Positions 9,186-18,013 of a stretch of DNA of 64,000 bases are shown here, piece after piece (within the stretch, counting starts at the first letter, position 1; each line of letters opens with the position of its first letter). The DNA comes from Lachnospiraceae bacterium (GTDB lineage Bacteria; Bacillota; Clostridia; Lachnospirales; Lachnospiraceae). Both the position numbers and the translations under genes were made by a program. The stretch is taken from NCBI GenBank assembly GCA_017938405.1, contig JAGBBP010000049.1, positions 235,607-299,606 on the forward strand, in the 5' to 3' direction. A model generated the notes under the pieces. It worked only from the letters and a program-made list of their open reading frames with translations. It had not been told where the DNA came from and did not search any database.

Positions 9186-10211
9186 TTACTTTCTGGACAA
9201 CTTCTGGGACATAATCACCATTTCCTCATCCAAATCCTTCTTCATCGCAAGTGCTTCTTCGATATCATAATCTACAAGTCCACCATTCTTGTAAGCTACC
9301 ACACGGTTATTCTTTCCTTCGCAAAGAAGATCTACTGCCTTTGCACCCATCATGGACGCATACACACGGTCTCTACAGGTCGGACTACCGCCACGCTGAA
9401 TGTGACCGACAATCGTTGCTCTCGTTTCCATCCCGGTGGCACGTTCGATACGCTTTGCCATCTCATAAGAATCACCTACACCCTCTGCATTGATGATGAT
9501 GTGATGTTTCTTACCGAGCATCTTCTTTTCCTTAATATTCTCGATAATCTTCTGCTCAAAATCCTCTTCATAACGCTCCGGAAGAAGAATATCTTCTGCA
9601 CCGTTTGCAATACCGCACCATAATGCAATATAACCTGCATGACGGCCCATTACCTCAATAATACTACATCTTTCATGAGAGGTGGAAGTATCACGCACCT
9701 TATCAATTGCTTCCATTGCGGTATTAATTGCGGTATCAAAACCGATGGTATAATCGGTACATGCAATATCAAGGTCAATAGTACCCGGAACACCGATGGT
9801 ATTAATTCCGCGGGCAGCAAGCTTTCTTGCACCTTGGAAAGAACCGTCGCCACCGATGACTACCACAGCATCAATGCCGTGCTTCTTACAAATCGCAGCA
9901 CCCTTATCTTGTCCCTCCGGCGTAGTAAACTCCGCACAACGAGCCGTGTACAAAATCGTACCGCCACGCTGAATAATATCTGCTACACTCTTTGCATCCA
10001 TATCAATAATATCTTCGTCTAAAAGTCCGGCATATCCTCTGCGGATACCCTTTACCTTCTTCCCGTTTGCAAGAGCGGTTCTTACTACAGAACGAATTAC
10101 CGCATTCATGCCCGGTGCGTCACCGCCGCTGGTTAACACCGCAATTGTCTTAATATTGTCACCGGCCTTCTTTCCCACCGTCTTATTCACATCAGTCTTT
10201 TTCGTTGCCAT
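9186..10211 (-). CDS. pfkA: 6-phosphofructokinase
   Basis: A 341-residue phosphofructokinase, converting fructose 6-phosphate to fructose 1,6-bisphosphate in glycolysis. The nucleotide motif GGDGS (near residue 120) has Gly rather than Asp at the discriminating position, pointing to ATP rather than pyrophosphate. Catalytic Asp residues are present in TIDLDIACTDYTIG, but the usual Asn of TIDNDI is Leu. There is a polar N-terminal extension of about 20 residues before the first beta strand (TIAVLTSGGDAPGMN). It is last in the run hprK-glk-murB-whiA-crh-like-dnaE-pfkA, 53 bases after dnaE, and ends at an intrinsic terminator. Confidence 0.95.
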   Translation of the reverse strand: MATKKTDVNKTVGKKAGDNIKTIAVLTSGGDAPGMNAVIRSVVRTALANGKKVKGIRRGYAGLLDEDIIDMDAKSVADIIQRGGTILYTARCAEFTTPEGQDKGAAICKKHGIDAVVVIGGDGSFQGARKLAARGINTIGVPGTIDLDIACTDYTIGFDTAINTAMEAIDKVRDTSTSHERCSIIEVMGRHAGYIALWCGIANGAEDILLPERYEEDFEQKIIENIKEKKMLGKKHHIIINAEGVGDSYEMAKRIERATGMETRATIVGHIQRGGSPTCRDRVYASMMGAKAVDLLCEGKNNRVVAYKNGGLVDYDIEEALAMKKDLDEEMVIMSQKLSRK

Positions 10212-10264
10212 ACACTATACCTCCGTGCTTATTAACATATTCACTCCACTGTATTGTACTTCGT

Positions 10265-13200
10265 TTATCCTCTTTTTTCAAGAGGTTTTTCCACAACTTT
10301 TACAGAATCTTGTCCAAAACTCTCTTTTAATCGTGAAATCAGCGCTTCACACACCTGTGTCGACCGGCTTTTCGGCAAACGTTTCATTGCCTTTTCCGCC
10401 ATACAATATACCACCGTCTCATCTTTTCCGTCATATTCGTTAAGTATTCCGTACAACTCTTCTTCTTTTTTTAGGAACGCCTCCTTATCCGGGAAACGCA
10501 CCCAGATTTCCCGTGGCATGGAATCAAACGGAATCATTTCACTGCAGATTAACCGTGCCGCACGCTCTTCTTCCACTGCTACACGACCACGAATCAATAC
10601 TTTATTATCTTCCACCAGTTCCTGCTTATACTTCTCATAATCTCTTGGGAATACAATTACTTCCACCGTTCCCAAAACATCTTCCACGGTAACAAATGCC
10701 ATCATGGTATTGCTCCGGGTCGTCTTTCGCGTAATTGCGGTAATAATTCCTCCGATAATTTCGGTGTCACCGTCCTGCACCTTCGGCTCTGCCTCTTCGC
10801 TCTCTTCCTCCGCAACAAAATCCGTAGACATTTTGGTTACATTCTTACTAATCATTTCCTGATACTCATCCAGCGGATGACCGCTCAGATAGATTCCCAA
10901 CGTCTCCTTCTCCAACGCCAGAAGCTCACTCTTTTCATACTCCGATACATCCGGAAGTCGTACTTCAAATTCTTCCTTTTCCTCCGGAGCCGCCCAATCA
11001 AGCAAACTCAACTGTCCGGAAAAGTTCTTCTTTTTCTCCGATGCAATGCCATCTGCAATCGCAGCATAGCTTAACATAAATTGTCTTCGGTTCCCCTTCA
11101 GGCAATCAAAAGCACCGGCCTTAATAAAGCTTTCCAATGCTCTTTTATTTACGGCAGTCCCGGACATACGGTCTATGAAATCCTTCAGTGTGGTAAACGG
11201 TCCGTTTGCCTCCCGTTCCGCCACAATATCACGAATCACCGGCTTTCCGATTCCCTTAATTGCCGCCAGGGCAAAACGAATGGAATTCCCTTCCGTGGTA
11301 AAGCGTTCCTCACCGGTATTCACATCCGGCGGCAAAATTGTAATTCCCATTTGACGGCAGGTCAGAATATATTGGGACACTTTCGTCGTCTGGTCCATAA
11401 TCGATGTCATAAGTGCCGCCATAAACTCTACCGGATGATAATATTTCAAGTAGGCGGTACGGTAGGAAACTACCGCATAACAAGCCGCATGGGCCTTGTT
11501 AAACGCATACTTTGCAAAATCTGTCATTTCGTCAAAGATTTTATTGCCTACTTCTTCCGAAATGCCGTTGGCAATACAGCCCTTTACGCCTTCTTCTTCG
11601 TTTCCGTATACAAAGTTCTTCCGCTCTTTTGCCATTACATCGGCCTTTTTCTTTGCCATGGCACGGCGTACCAGATCGCTTCGGCCGTAACTGTAACCCG
11701 CCAGTTCCCGTACAATCTGCATTACCTGCTCCTGATATACGATACAGCCGTGGGTGGTTTTTAAAATCGGTATCAGCTCCGGACAATCATACACAATACT
11801 GTCCGGATTCTGCTTTCCCTTAATATACTTCGGAATAAAATCCATCGGGCCCGGACGATACAGGGAAATACCTGCGATGACATCTTCCAGATTCTCCGGT
11901 TTTAATTCCTTCATGAAATTCTTCATACCGGTGCTTTCCAACTGGAATACACCCTCCGATTTTCCGCTTCCGATCATTTCATAAATATTCGGATCGTCAT
12001 AGTCTATGGCATTCATATCCAGCCATTCTTCCCTCGGCCGGTTTTTATTCACCAGTTTCTCCGCATCCTGAATTACGGTCAGGGTACGAAGGCCCAAAAA
12101 GTCCATCTTAAGAAGTCCCAGCTCCTCCAACGTGGTCATGGTAAACTGGGTGGTAATTGCCTCATCCGCACCACGGGATAACGGTACATAATCATCCGCC
12201 GGGGCATTTGCGATAACAACACCGGCAGCATGCATGGAAGTATGACGCGGTAAACCTTCCAAACGCATGGACATGTCAATCAAATACTGAATCTTTTCAT
12301 CGGTTTCATAAAGGGTACGAAGCTCCGAATTTAACTGTAAGGCCTTCTCTATGGTGATGCCCAGTTCCATCGGAATCATTTTCGCCACCTGGTCGCAAAG
12401 GGCATACGGATAATCCAGGGCTCGTCCCACATCACGAATCACGCCGCGGGCTGCCATGGTACCGAAGGTTACAATCTGTACCACCTTTTCTTTTCCGTAC
12501 TTTTCCACCACATAATCGATTACTTCCTGTCTCCGTTCGAAGCAGAAATCAATATCGAAGTCCGGCATGGATACTCGTTCCGGATTTAAGAAACGCTCAA
12601 ACAGTAACTGATAACGAATCGGATCAATGTCGGTAATCCCCAGGGCATACGCTGCAATACTTGCCGCACCGCTGCCTCGTCCCGGTCCAACCATAATATC
12701 ATGGTCCTTGGCATACTTAATAAAATCCCAAACAATGAGATAATAATCATCAAACCCCATCTTATGGATGACGCCCAACTCATAATCCAGACGGTCCTGT
12801 AATTCCTTTGTCACAACCGGATAACGCTTTTTCATGCCTTCCGCACACAACGCCTGCAAATACGTCCATGCATCGTATCCTTCCGGTACTTCGTAATGCG
12901 GCAATTTGTATTCACCGAATACAATCTCCACGTCACAACGGTCCGCAATCTCCTTTGTCCGCTGCAGAGCCTCCTTGGCGTACGGAAACAAAGCCTCCAT
13001 CTCCTCCGGGGACTTTAAGTAATACTGCCCGCCATCATAACGCATACGGTCTTCATCCGACACTTTCTTTTGTGTCTGGATACATAACAAAATATCATGG
13101 GCCTTTTCGTCCTCTGCAAAAGTATAATGCACATCGTTGGTAGCCACAAGCGGTATCCGCGTTTCCGCACTCATGCGAAGCAAAGCCTGATTCACGGTTC

Positions 13201-13750
13201 GCTGTTCCGGAATTCCGTGATCCTGCATTTCCAAAAAAAAGTTGCCTTCTCCGAAAATATCCAGAAGGCGCAGTGCAGCTGCCTTTCCTTCCTCATAAAA
13301 ACCTTTTTTTAAATAGGTCGCCACCTCTCCCGCCAGACATGCGGAAAGGGCAATAATGCCTTCATGATACTCCCTTAAGACTTCCAAATCCACTCTCGGT
13401 TTATAGTAATATCCTTCGGTAAATCCCTTGGATACAATTTTCATCAAATTCGCATAACCGGTATTATTCTCCGCCAGAAGTACGAGATGATAATACCGTT
13501 CCTCCGAATCGCCGCCTTCTTTTTGAAAGCGGGACCCCGGAGCCACATAAATCTCACAGCCTAAAACCGGACGGATTCCGGCTGCTTTACAGGCACGGTA
13601 AAAATCGATCACACCGTACATCACGCCATGATCCGTAATGGCAAGACTGTCCATGCCAAGTTCCTTCGCCCTTGCCACAATCTCTTTAATTTTGGAAGAA
13701 CCGTCCAACAAACTGTACTCCGTATGTACATGAAGATGTGTAAAATCCAT
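10265..13750 (-). CDS. dnaE: DNA polymerase III subunit alpha (DnaE type)
   Basis: A replicative polymerase alpha subunit of the DnaE class, 1161 residues. Domains in order: PHP domain beginning at FTHLHVHTEYSLLDGS, polymerase palm with the paired catalytic aspartates in PDFDIDF near residue 400, fingers, a helix-hairpin-helix segment, and a C-terminal OB-fold (about 1000-1090). The longer open frame has 19 extra codons, but AAAGGAG 5 bases before the ATG at 13750 and the MDFTHLHVHTEYS start fix this one. In Firmicutes DnaE extends primers before PolC takes over. It is downstream of the Crh-like gene with an intrinsic terminator between, so expression may partly come from its own promoter. 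Confidence 0.96.
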   Translation of the reverse strand: MDFTHLHVHTEYSLLDGSSKIKEIVARAKELGMDSLAITDHGVMYGVIDFYRACKAAGIRPVLGCEIYVAPGSRFQKEGGDSEERYYHLVLLAENNTGYANLMKIVSKGFTEGYYYKPRVDLEVLREYHEGIIALSACLAGEVATYLKKGFYEEGKAAALRLLDIFGEGNFFLEMQDHGIPEQRTVNQALLRMSAETRIPLVATNDVHYTFAEDEKAHDILLCIQTQKKVSDEDRMRYDGGQYYLKSPEEMEALFPYAKEALQRTKEIADRCDVEIVFGEYKLPHYEVPEGYDAWTYLQALCAEGMKKRYPVVTKELQDRLDYELGVIHKMGFDDYYLIVWDFIKYAKDHDIMVGPGRGSGAASIAAYALGITDIDPIRYQLLFERFLNPERVSMPDFDIDFCFERRQEVIDYVVEKYGKEKVVQIVTFGTMAARGVIRDVGRALDYPYALCDQVAKMIPMELGITIEKALQLNSELRTLYETDEKIQYLIDMSMRLEGLPRHTSMHAAGVVIANAPADDYVPLSRGADEAITTQFTMTTLEELGLLKMDFLGLRTLTVIQDAEKLVNKNRPREEWLDMNAIDYDDPNIYEMIGSGKSEGVFQLESTGMKNFMKELKPENLEDVIAGISLYRPGPMDFIPKYIKGKQNPDSIVYDCPELIPILKTTHGCIVYQEQVMQIVRELAGYSYGRSDLVRRAMAKKKADVMAKERKNFVYGNEEEGVKGCIANGISEEVGNKIFDEMTDFAKYAFNKAHAACYAVVSYRTAYLKYYHPVEFMAALMTSIMDQTTKVSQYILTCRQMGITILPPDVNTGEERFTTEGNSIRFALAAIKGIGKPVIRDIVAEREANGPFTTLKDFIDRMSGTAVNKRALESFIKAGAFDCLKGNRRQFMLSYAAIADGIASEKKKNFSGQLSLLDWAAPEEKEEFEVRLPDVSEYEKSELLALEKETLGIYLSGHPLDEYQEMISKNVTKMSTDFVAEEESEEAEPKVQDGDTEIIGGIITAITRKTTRSNTMMAFVTVEDVLGTVEVIVFPRDYEKYKQELVEDNKVLIRGRVAVEEERAARLICSEMIPFDSMPREIWVRFPDKEAFLKKEEELYGILNEYDGKDETVVYCMAEKAMKRLPKSRSTQVCEALISRLKESFGQDSVKVVEKPLEKRG

Positions 13751-13787
13751 GCCTGCTCCTTTCTTGTATAAATGATAAAGCAAAAGT

Positions 13788-13822
13788 AAAAAACCGCAAA
13801 GATACACGATGTATCTTTACGG
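13788..13822 (-). terminator. Intrinsic terminator between crh-like gene and dnaE
   Basis: Minus-strand hairpin with a 13-bp stem (13794-13806 with 13810-13822, one G-U), 3-base loop, then six U. It lies 8 bases after the HPr-like stop. A possible dnaE promoter, TTGCGG-16-TATCAT, starts inside the distal arm, so it may attenuate rather than fully separate the two parts. Confidence 0.8.
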
Positions 13823-13829
13823 CATTTTC

Positions 13830-14087
13830 TTAGTTTTCTGCGTTCAGATATTTTTCAATCTCGGCAATCGCGTTTGTTTCGTCCGCACCGTCTGCATTCA
13901 CAGTCACATTTTCTCCTGCCGCAAGTCCTAATGTCATCATTCCCATAATGCTCTTTGCATTTACGGTCTTGTCACCGCTCTCAATGGTGATTTTGCTGTC
14001 AAAGCGACTTGCAACCTGAACCAAAAGTGCCACCGGTCTTGCTTCCAAACCGGACGGAATACTGATTGTGATGTTCTTTGAAATCAT
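13830..14087 (-). CDS. HPr-like protein with Glu at position 15 (Crh-like)
   Basis: An 85-residue HPr fold. In PTS HPr the PEP-phosphorylated residue is His15 in GLHARPA; here the same place reads GLEARPV, Glu15. Ser46, the HPrK/P target, is kept in KSIMGMM, and Arg17 is kept. By analogy with Bacillus Crh (Gln15) this protein should be unable to carry sugar phosphate but able to be serine-phosphorylated by HPrK, whose gene heads the same run. It would then act as a CcpA co-effector or another carbon-status signal. It is 17 bases after whiA, matching the Bacillus whiA(yvcL)-crh order. It is followed by an intrinsic terminator. A separate PTS HPr should exist elsewhere. Confidence 0.9.
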   Translation of the reverse strand: MISKNITISIPSGLEARPVALLVQVASRFDSKITIESGDKTVNAKSIMGMMTLGLAAGENVTVNADGADETNAIAEIEKYLNAEN

Positions 14088-14104
14088 CCCAAATCCTCCT
14101 TTAA

Positions 14105-15040
14105 TTATCCTCGTAAACCATCTGCATATTCACTAATCTTTTTCAATCGGTGATTTACCCCCGATTTTCCAAGCTTCGGATTAAGCATATCCCCCAATTC
14201 AATCAAAGATGCTTCCGGGTACTCCAAACGCAACTGCGCCATTTCTTCCAGATTTTCCGGTAACGAATGTAATCCCACGCGATCCCGGATCAGTACAATA
14301 TCTTCGTACTGTTTTCTTGCCGCATTTACCGTCTTGCTTAAATTTGCGGTTTCGCAATTCACCTGACGGTTTACGGAATTCCGCACATCTTTTACGATTC
14401 GCACATTTTCAAACTCCATAAGAGCAATGTGCGCCTCCATAATGTTAAGTAACTCTGCTACCTGTGCGCCTTCTTTTACATAAACCACATGATAATTTTT
14501 CCGCACAATCGACTTCGCATCCACCGAAAAAGAGCGAATTAATGTAATCAGCTGCTCCGCACGCCCCATGTCCGGTTCACTGATTTCGAAATGATAGGAC
14601 TTTTCCGGATTGCTGACAGATCCGGAGGCTAAAAAAGTGCCTCGCAGAAAAGCCCGCTTGCAACAGGTATGTTCATACACCATACCGTCACACTTTAACA
14701 TACCTTCTTTACCGGATACTTTTAACTTTAACAGCTCGGCTATACTTTTGACATTCTCATCTCCGCATATCTCAATGGAATATTGCACGGCAGAGGATTT
14801 GCCTTTGGCGGTACGCACCGATACAAACACCGGTATTCGGCATAACCGCTTTAATAGTATATTACATTTCCGGGCCACATATCCGCTTTCCGTTTGTAAT
14901 TTTATATGAAGATGTCCACTTTTGTCAACATCTATTTTCCCGCACTGAACCACTAGGGCAGAAAGTTCGGCGATTTTACAGTGTCTGGCCGCCGCATTTA
15001 CCCCGAAAAGTTCCTTTTTTACATCCATTGAAAACGACAT
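14105..15040 (-). CDS. whiA: DNA-binding protein WhiA
   Basis: WhiA, 311 residues: an N-terminal degenerate LAGLIDADG homing-endonuclease-like domain (the LRGTFLASGSVSNPEKSYH segment is characteristic) and a C-terminal helix-turn-helix (RLEYPEASLIELGDMLNPK with SGVNHRLKK). In Firmicutes WhiA influences cell division and chromosome segregation; in actinomycetes it controls sporulation genes. The start follows the murB stop by 17 bases with GGAGGA upstream. It lies in a tight run with murB and the crh-like gene. RapZ, commonly encoded just upstream of whiA, is not present here. Confidence 0.95.
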   Translation of the reverse strand: MSFSMDVKKELFGVNAAARHCKIAELSALVVQCGKIDVDKSGHLHIKLQTESGYVARKCNILLKRLCRIPVFVSVRTAKGKSSAVQYSIEICGDENVKSIAELLKLKVSGKEGMLKCDGMVYEHTCCKRAFLRGTFLASGSVSNPEKSYHFEISEPDMGRAEQLITLIRSFSVDAKSIVRKNYHVVYVKEGAQVAELLNIMEAHIALMEFENVRIVKDVRNSVNRQVNCETANLSKTVNAARKQYEDIVLIRDRVGLHSLPENLEEMAQLRLEYPEASLIELGDMLNPKLGKSGVNHRLKKISEYADGLRG

Positions 15041-15057
15041 AAAATCCTCCGAAGCGA

Positions 15058-15993
15058 TTATATCGAAAAATCTCCGAGTAATTTTACTTCCGGCTCCAAC
15101 CGGATTCCGCTGTATTCTTCTACTTTATCCGTTACATACTGCATCAACTCATAAATATCCTTCGCTGTAGCATTGTCTTTGTTAATTACAAAACCGCAAT
15201 GCTTTTCGGAAACCGCCGCTCCGCCGATTTGCTTACCGGCAAGTCCCGCTTCCATAATCAGCTTCCCGGCAAAATTGCCCACCGGACGTTTAAAGGTAGA
15301 ACCGGCACTGGGATATTCTAACGGTTGTTTTTCCTTCCGCTTACGATTCAACATTTCGATATTGGAAAGAATATATAATTTGGAGCCGATCGGGAAGGAA
15401 AACCACGCTTTCGTAACAATGCCCTTTTCCTCCATCAGCACACTGTGACGATAAGAAAGCTTCAGTTCCTCTGCAGTCAGAATCTTTCGTTCTCCCGCTT
15501 CGGTTACAATCTCCGCTTTTGTAATACAATCTTTGATTTCTCCGCCGTAAGCCCCGGCATTCATCATTACCGCACCGCCGACACTTCCCGGAATTCCGGC
15601 CGCAAACTCAAAGCCGGAAAATCCTTTCTTGGCCAGACGCATGGCAAACGCCGAAAGGAGCATTCCCCCGCCGGCCATGGCATCCGCGTTGCCACTATAT
15701 ATATCTTCCTTAATCTCGCATTCGGTAAATTCTCCCGCAAGGCGTAATATCACGCCTCGGACTCCCGCATCGGAAACCAGCAGATTACTGCCGTTTCCCA
15801 ACACAAACCACGGTACTTCATACCGGTTACAAAGCTTTATTGTTTCCTGCAGTTCCTCCGTTGTCTTTACCGTAACAAAGTATTCTGCCGGACCTCCCAC
15901 ACGAAACGTTGTATGATTCTTCATCGGCTCCTCCCGCAGAACACTTCCTTCTTCAGTTAAAATACGACAGAGTTCTTCGTAAAAACCTTCCAA
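15058..15993 (-). CDS. murB: UDP-N-acetylenolpyruvoylglucosamine reductase (MurB)
   Basis: A 311-residue FAD enzyme that reduces UDP-GlcNAc-enolpyruvate to UDP-MurNAc in peptidoglycan precursor synthesis. Motifs: NHTTFRVGGPAEYF near residue 26, the FAD segment VLGNGSNLLVSD, GIPGSVGGAVMMNAGAYGGE and the C-terminal GSTFKRP with the SAGSTF serine typical of type II MurB. No signal peptide. Eighteen bases separate it from glk upstream and 17 from whiA downstream, indicating one transcript. Confidence 0.96.
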   Translation of the reverse strand: MEGFYEELCRILTEEGSVLREEPMKNHTTFRVGGPAEYFVTVKTTEELQETIKLCNRYEVPWFVLGNGSNLLVSDAGVRGVILRLAGEFTECEIKEDIYSGNADAMAGGGMLLSAFAMRLAKKGFSGFEFAAGIPGSVGGAVMMNAGAYGGEIKDCITKAEIVTEAGERKILTAEELKLSYRHSVLMEEKGIVTKAWFSFPIGSKLYILSNIEMLNRKRKEKQPLEYPSAGSTFKRPVGNFAGKLIMEAGLAGKQIGGAAVSEKHCGFVINKDNATAKDIYELMQYVTDKVEEYSGIRLEPEVKLLGDFSI

Positions 15994-16011
15994 ATCATTT
16001 CCCCCTTTATT

Positions 16012-16956
16012 TTACAAACGATCTACAATCATCTTAGCACAGCCGAAAATCCCCGCATCGTTACCTAAAGTAGCAAGACGGAATTCTTTTCCCTGTAATG
16101 CCTTCATAATTCCCTTATTGTAATGACGCTCCACGGTCTCGGTAAGAATCTCCCCTGCACGGGATACCCCGCCGCCGATAACAAAAGCTTCCGGGTCGGT
16201 TACCGCCGCTACATGAGAAAGGGCTCTTCCCAAAACTTCACCCAGTTCTTCCACCAATTCCGCCGCAACCGTATCCTTTGCCTTGGCCGCATCGAAAATA
16301 TCCTTTGCGGTAAGCGGTTCCATACTACGGAGTACAGATGCATCCTCTGTCTCCGCAAGACGCTTCTTTGCCATACGCACGATACCCGTGGCGGAAGCAT
16401 ACTGCTCCAAATGTCCGTAACCGCCGCAACCGCACTGTACGGTCTCCTGCGGATTCATTACCATATGACCCAGCTCACCTCCTGCACCGAAAGCGCCTGC
16501 CACAATTTTTCCTTCCACAATGACACCGCCGCCGACACCGGTACCTAAGGTTACCAAAACCATATTCTTTACACCTTTACCGCCACCCTGCCACATTTCA
16601 CCCAGGGCTGCCACGTTGGCATCGTTTGCTGCCACCGACGGAACACCTGTCAGCTTTGTCATTACTTCATTTACATTAATATCACGCCATCCCAGATTCG
16701 GACAGTGGGATACATAGCCGTCTTCCTTTACCGGTCCCGGCACGCCCAGTCCTACCCCGGCCACCTGTTCTTTCGTAATACCAAGCTCTGCGCACTTTCC
16801 GTTAATCGCATTTGCAATATCCTGCGGTACGTTCTTTCCGCCGTCGGTACGGTCCGTCGGGATTTCCCACTTATCCTTTACCGTGCCGTCTGCCGTAAAC
16901 AATCCGCACTTTACGGAGGTTCCTCCGATGTCAATACCGAAAACAAACTGTTCCAT
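16012..16956 (-). CDS. glk: ROK-family glucokinase
   Basis: A 314-residue ROK kinase, expected to phosphorylate glucose with ATP. The N-terminal phosphate loop is GIDIGGTSVKCGLF; the catalytic region is in AANDANVAALGE; the ROK zinc motif is GELGHMVMN with CGCGGYGHLEQYAS. This is the glucokinase subgroup usual in Firmicutes rather than a ROK repressor, because no N-terminal helix-turn-helix is present. Lying between hprK and murB, it ties hexose phosphate supply to carbon regulation and wall synthesis. Confidence 0.92.
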   Translation of the reverse strand: MEQFVFGIDIGGTSVKCGLFTADGTVKDKWEIPTDRTDGGKNVPQDIANAINGKCAELGITKEQVAGVGLGVPGPVKEDGYVSHCPNLGWRDINVNEVMTKLTGVPSVAANDANVAALGEMWQGGGKGVKNMVLVTLGTGVGGGVIVEGKIVAGAFGAGGELGHMVMNPQETVQCGCGGYGHLEQYASATGIVRMAKKRLAETEDASVLRSMEPLTAKDIFDAAKAKDTVAAELVEELGEVLGRALSHVAAVTDPEAFVIGGGVSRAGEILTETVERHYNKGIMKALQGKEFRLATLGNDAGIFGCAKMIVDRL

Positions 16957-16972
16957 ATCTATTCTCCTGTCT

Positions 16973-17902
16973 TTAGTCGTTCTTTTTCATTAAATTGCTG
17001 GTTACGCGGTTATAAAGCTCCTGTGCTGCATTATAACCCATCTTCTTCTGACGGTAATTTACCGCTGCGGACTCACAAATAATCGCAAGGTTACGACCCG
17101 GGCGAATCGGAATGGAGTGACATACTACCTTATTCCCGAGGAACTCCGTATATTCTTCTTCCAAACCGAAACGGTCGTACTCCTTATCACGATTCCACTC
17201 CTCTAACTTAATTACAAGGTCGATGGACTGGGTATTCTTTACACTTTCTACACCGAACAAAGTCTTTACGTCGATAATACCGATACCGCGCAATTCGATA
17301 AAATGTCTTGTAATATCCGGTGCCGTACCGATTAAGGTCTCATCGCTGACTTTCTTAATCTCAACCACGTCATCGGAAACCAAACGGTGACCGCGCTTAA
17401 TCAGTTCCAATGCAGCCTCGCTCTTACCGATACCGCTTTCACCCATGATGAGGATACCTTCGCCGTATACATCAACCAATACACCGTGAATGGAAATACG
17501 CGGTGCCAGTTCTACCTTTAACCAGCGAATAAGTTCCGCACAGAACGAAGAAGTAGAGGAAGCCGAACGGAACAACGGAACCCCTGCTTCGATTGCGATT
17601 TTACGCATTTCTTCCGGCACTTCGATATTACGGCAAAATACGATACACGGCACTTTAAAGCTCAGCAACTTTTTCATAATGCTGAGACCGTGGTCCTTTT
17701 CCATCTTCTCCATATAAGCATGCTCTACGTTTCCGATAATCTGCACGCGTTCTGCATCAAAATAATCAAAAAAGCCCGCCAGCTGTAACGCCGGACGATT
17801 TACATCCGGTTGCTTAATCAATATATGACTGATATCAATCTCCGGAGTACAATTTTCAAGTTGCATCTTTTCTACTACTTTTTTTAATTCAACCGAATAC
17901 AT
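16973..17902 (-). CDS. hprK: HPr kinase/phosphorylase
   Basis: HPrK/P, 309 residues, phosphorylates and dephosphorylates Ser46 of HPr and Crh in response to fructose 1,6-bisphosphate, ATP and phosphate. The Walker A is GESGIGKS (154-161), followed by the HPrK capping motif RGHRLVSDDVVEIK; the N-terminal MurF-like domain spans about 1-130. The ATG at 17902 has GAGG close by, a rather short spacing. It leads a run that contains both its likely substrate (the Crh-like protein) and pfkA, which makes its activator. Confidence 0.96.
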   Translation of the reverse strand: MYSVELKKVVEKMQLENCTPEIDISHILIKQPDVNRPALQLAGFFDYFDAERVQIIGNVEHAYMEKMEKDHGLSIMKKLLSFKVPCIVFCRNIEVPEEMRKIAIEAGVPLFRSASSTSSFCAELIRWLKVELAPRISIHGVLVDVYGEGILIMGESGIGKSEAALELIKRGHRLVSDDVVEIKKVSDETLIGTAPDITRHFIELRGIGIIDVKTLFGVESVKNTQSIDLVIKLEEWNRDKEYDRFGLEEEYTEFLGNKVVCHSIPIRPGRNLAIICESAAVNYRQKKMGYNAAQELYNRVTSNLMKKND

Positions 17903-17982
17903 GCTTCCTCTTTTCCGCCCGGTTCCTTTGGGAAAATCAAGATATTCTCCTCCCTGTCCGTGCTTATTTATTTGTTTCTTTT

Positions 17983-18011
17983 ATCATAGCATAAATTTCT
18001 CAAATACACAA
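17983..18011 (-). promoter_or_regulatory. sigmaA promoter of the hprK operon
   Basis: Minus strand: TTGTGT (18006-18011), 17-base spacer, TATGAT (17983-17988) with extended TGC. It gives a leader of about 75 bases and should serve hprK through at least the crh-like gene. Confidence 0.75.
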
Positions 18012-18013
18012 CT

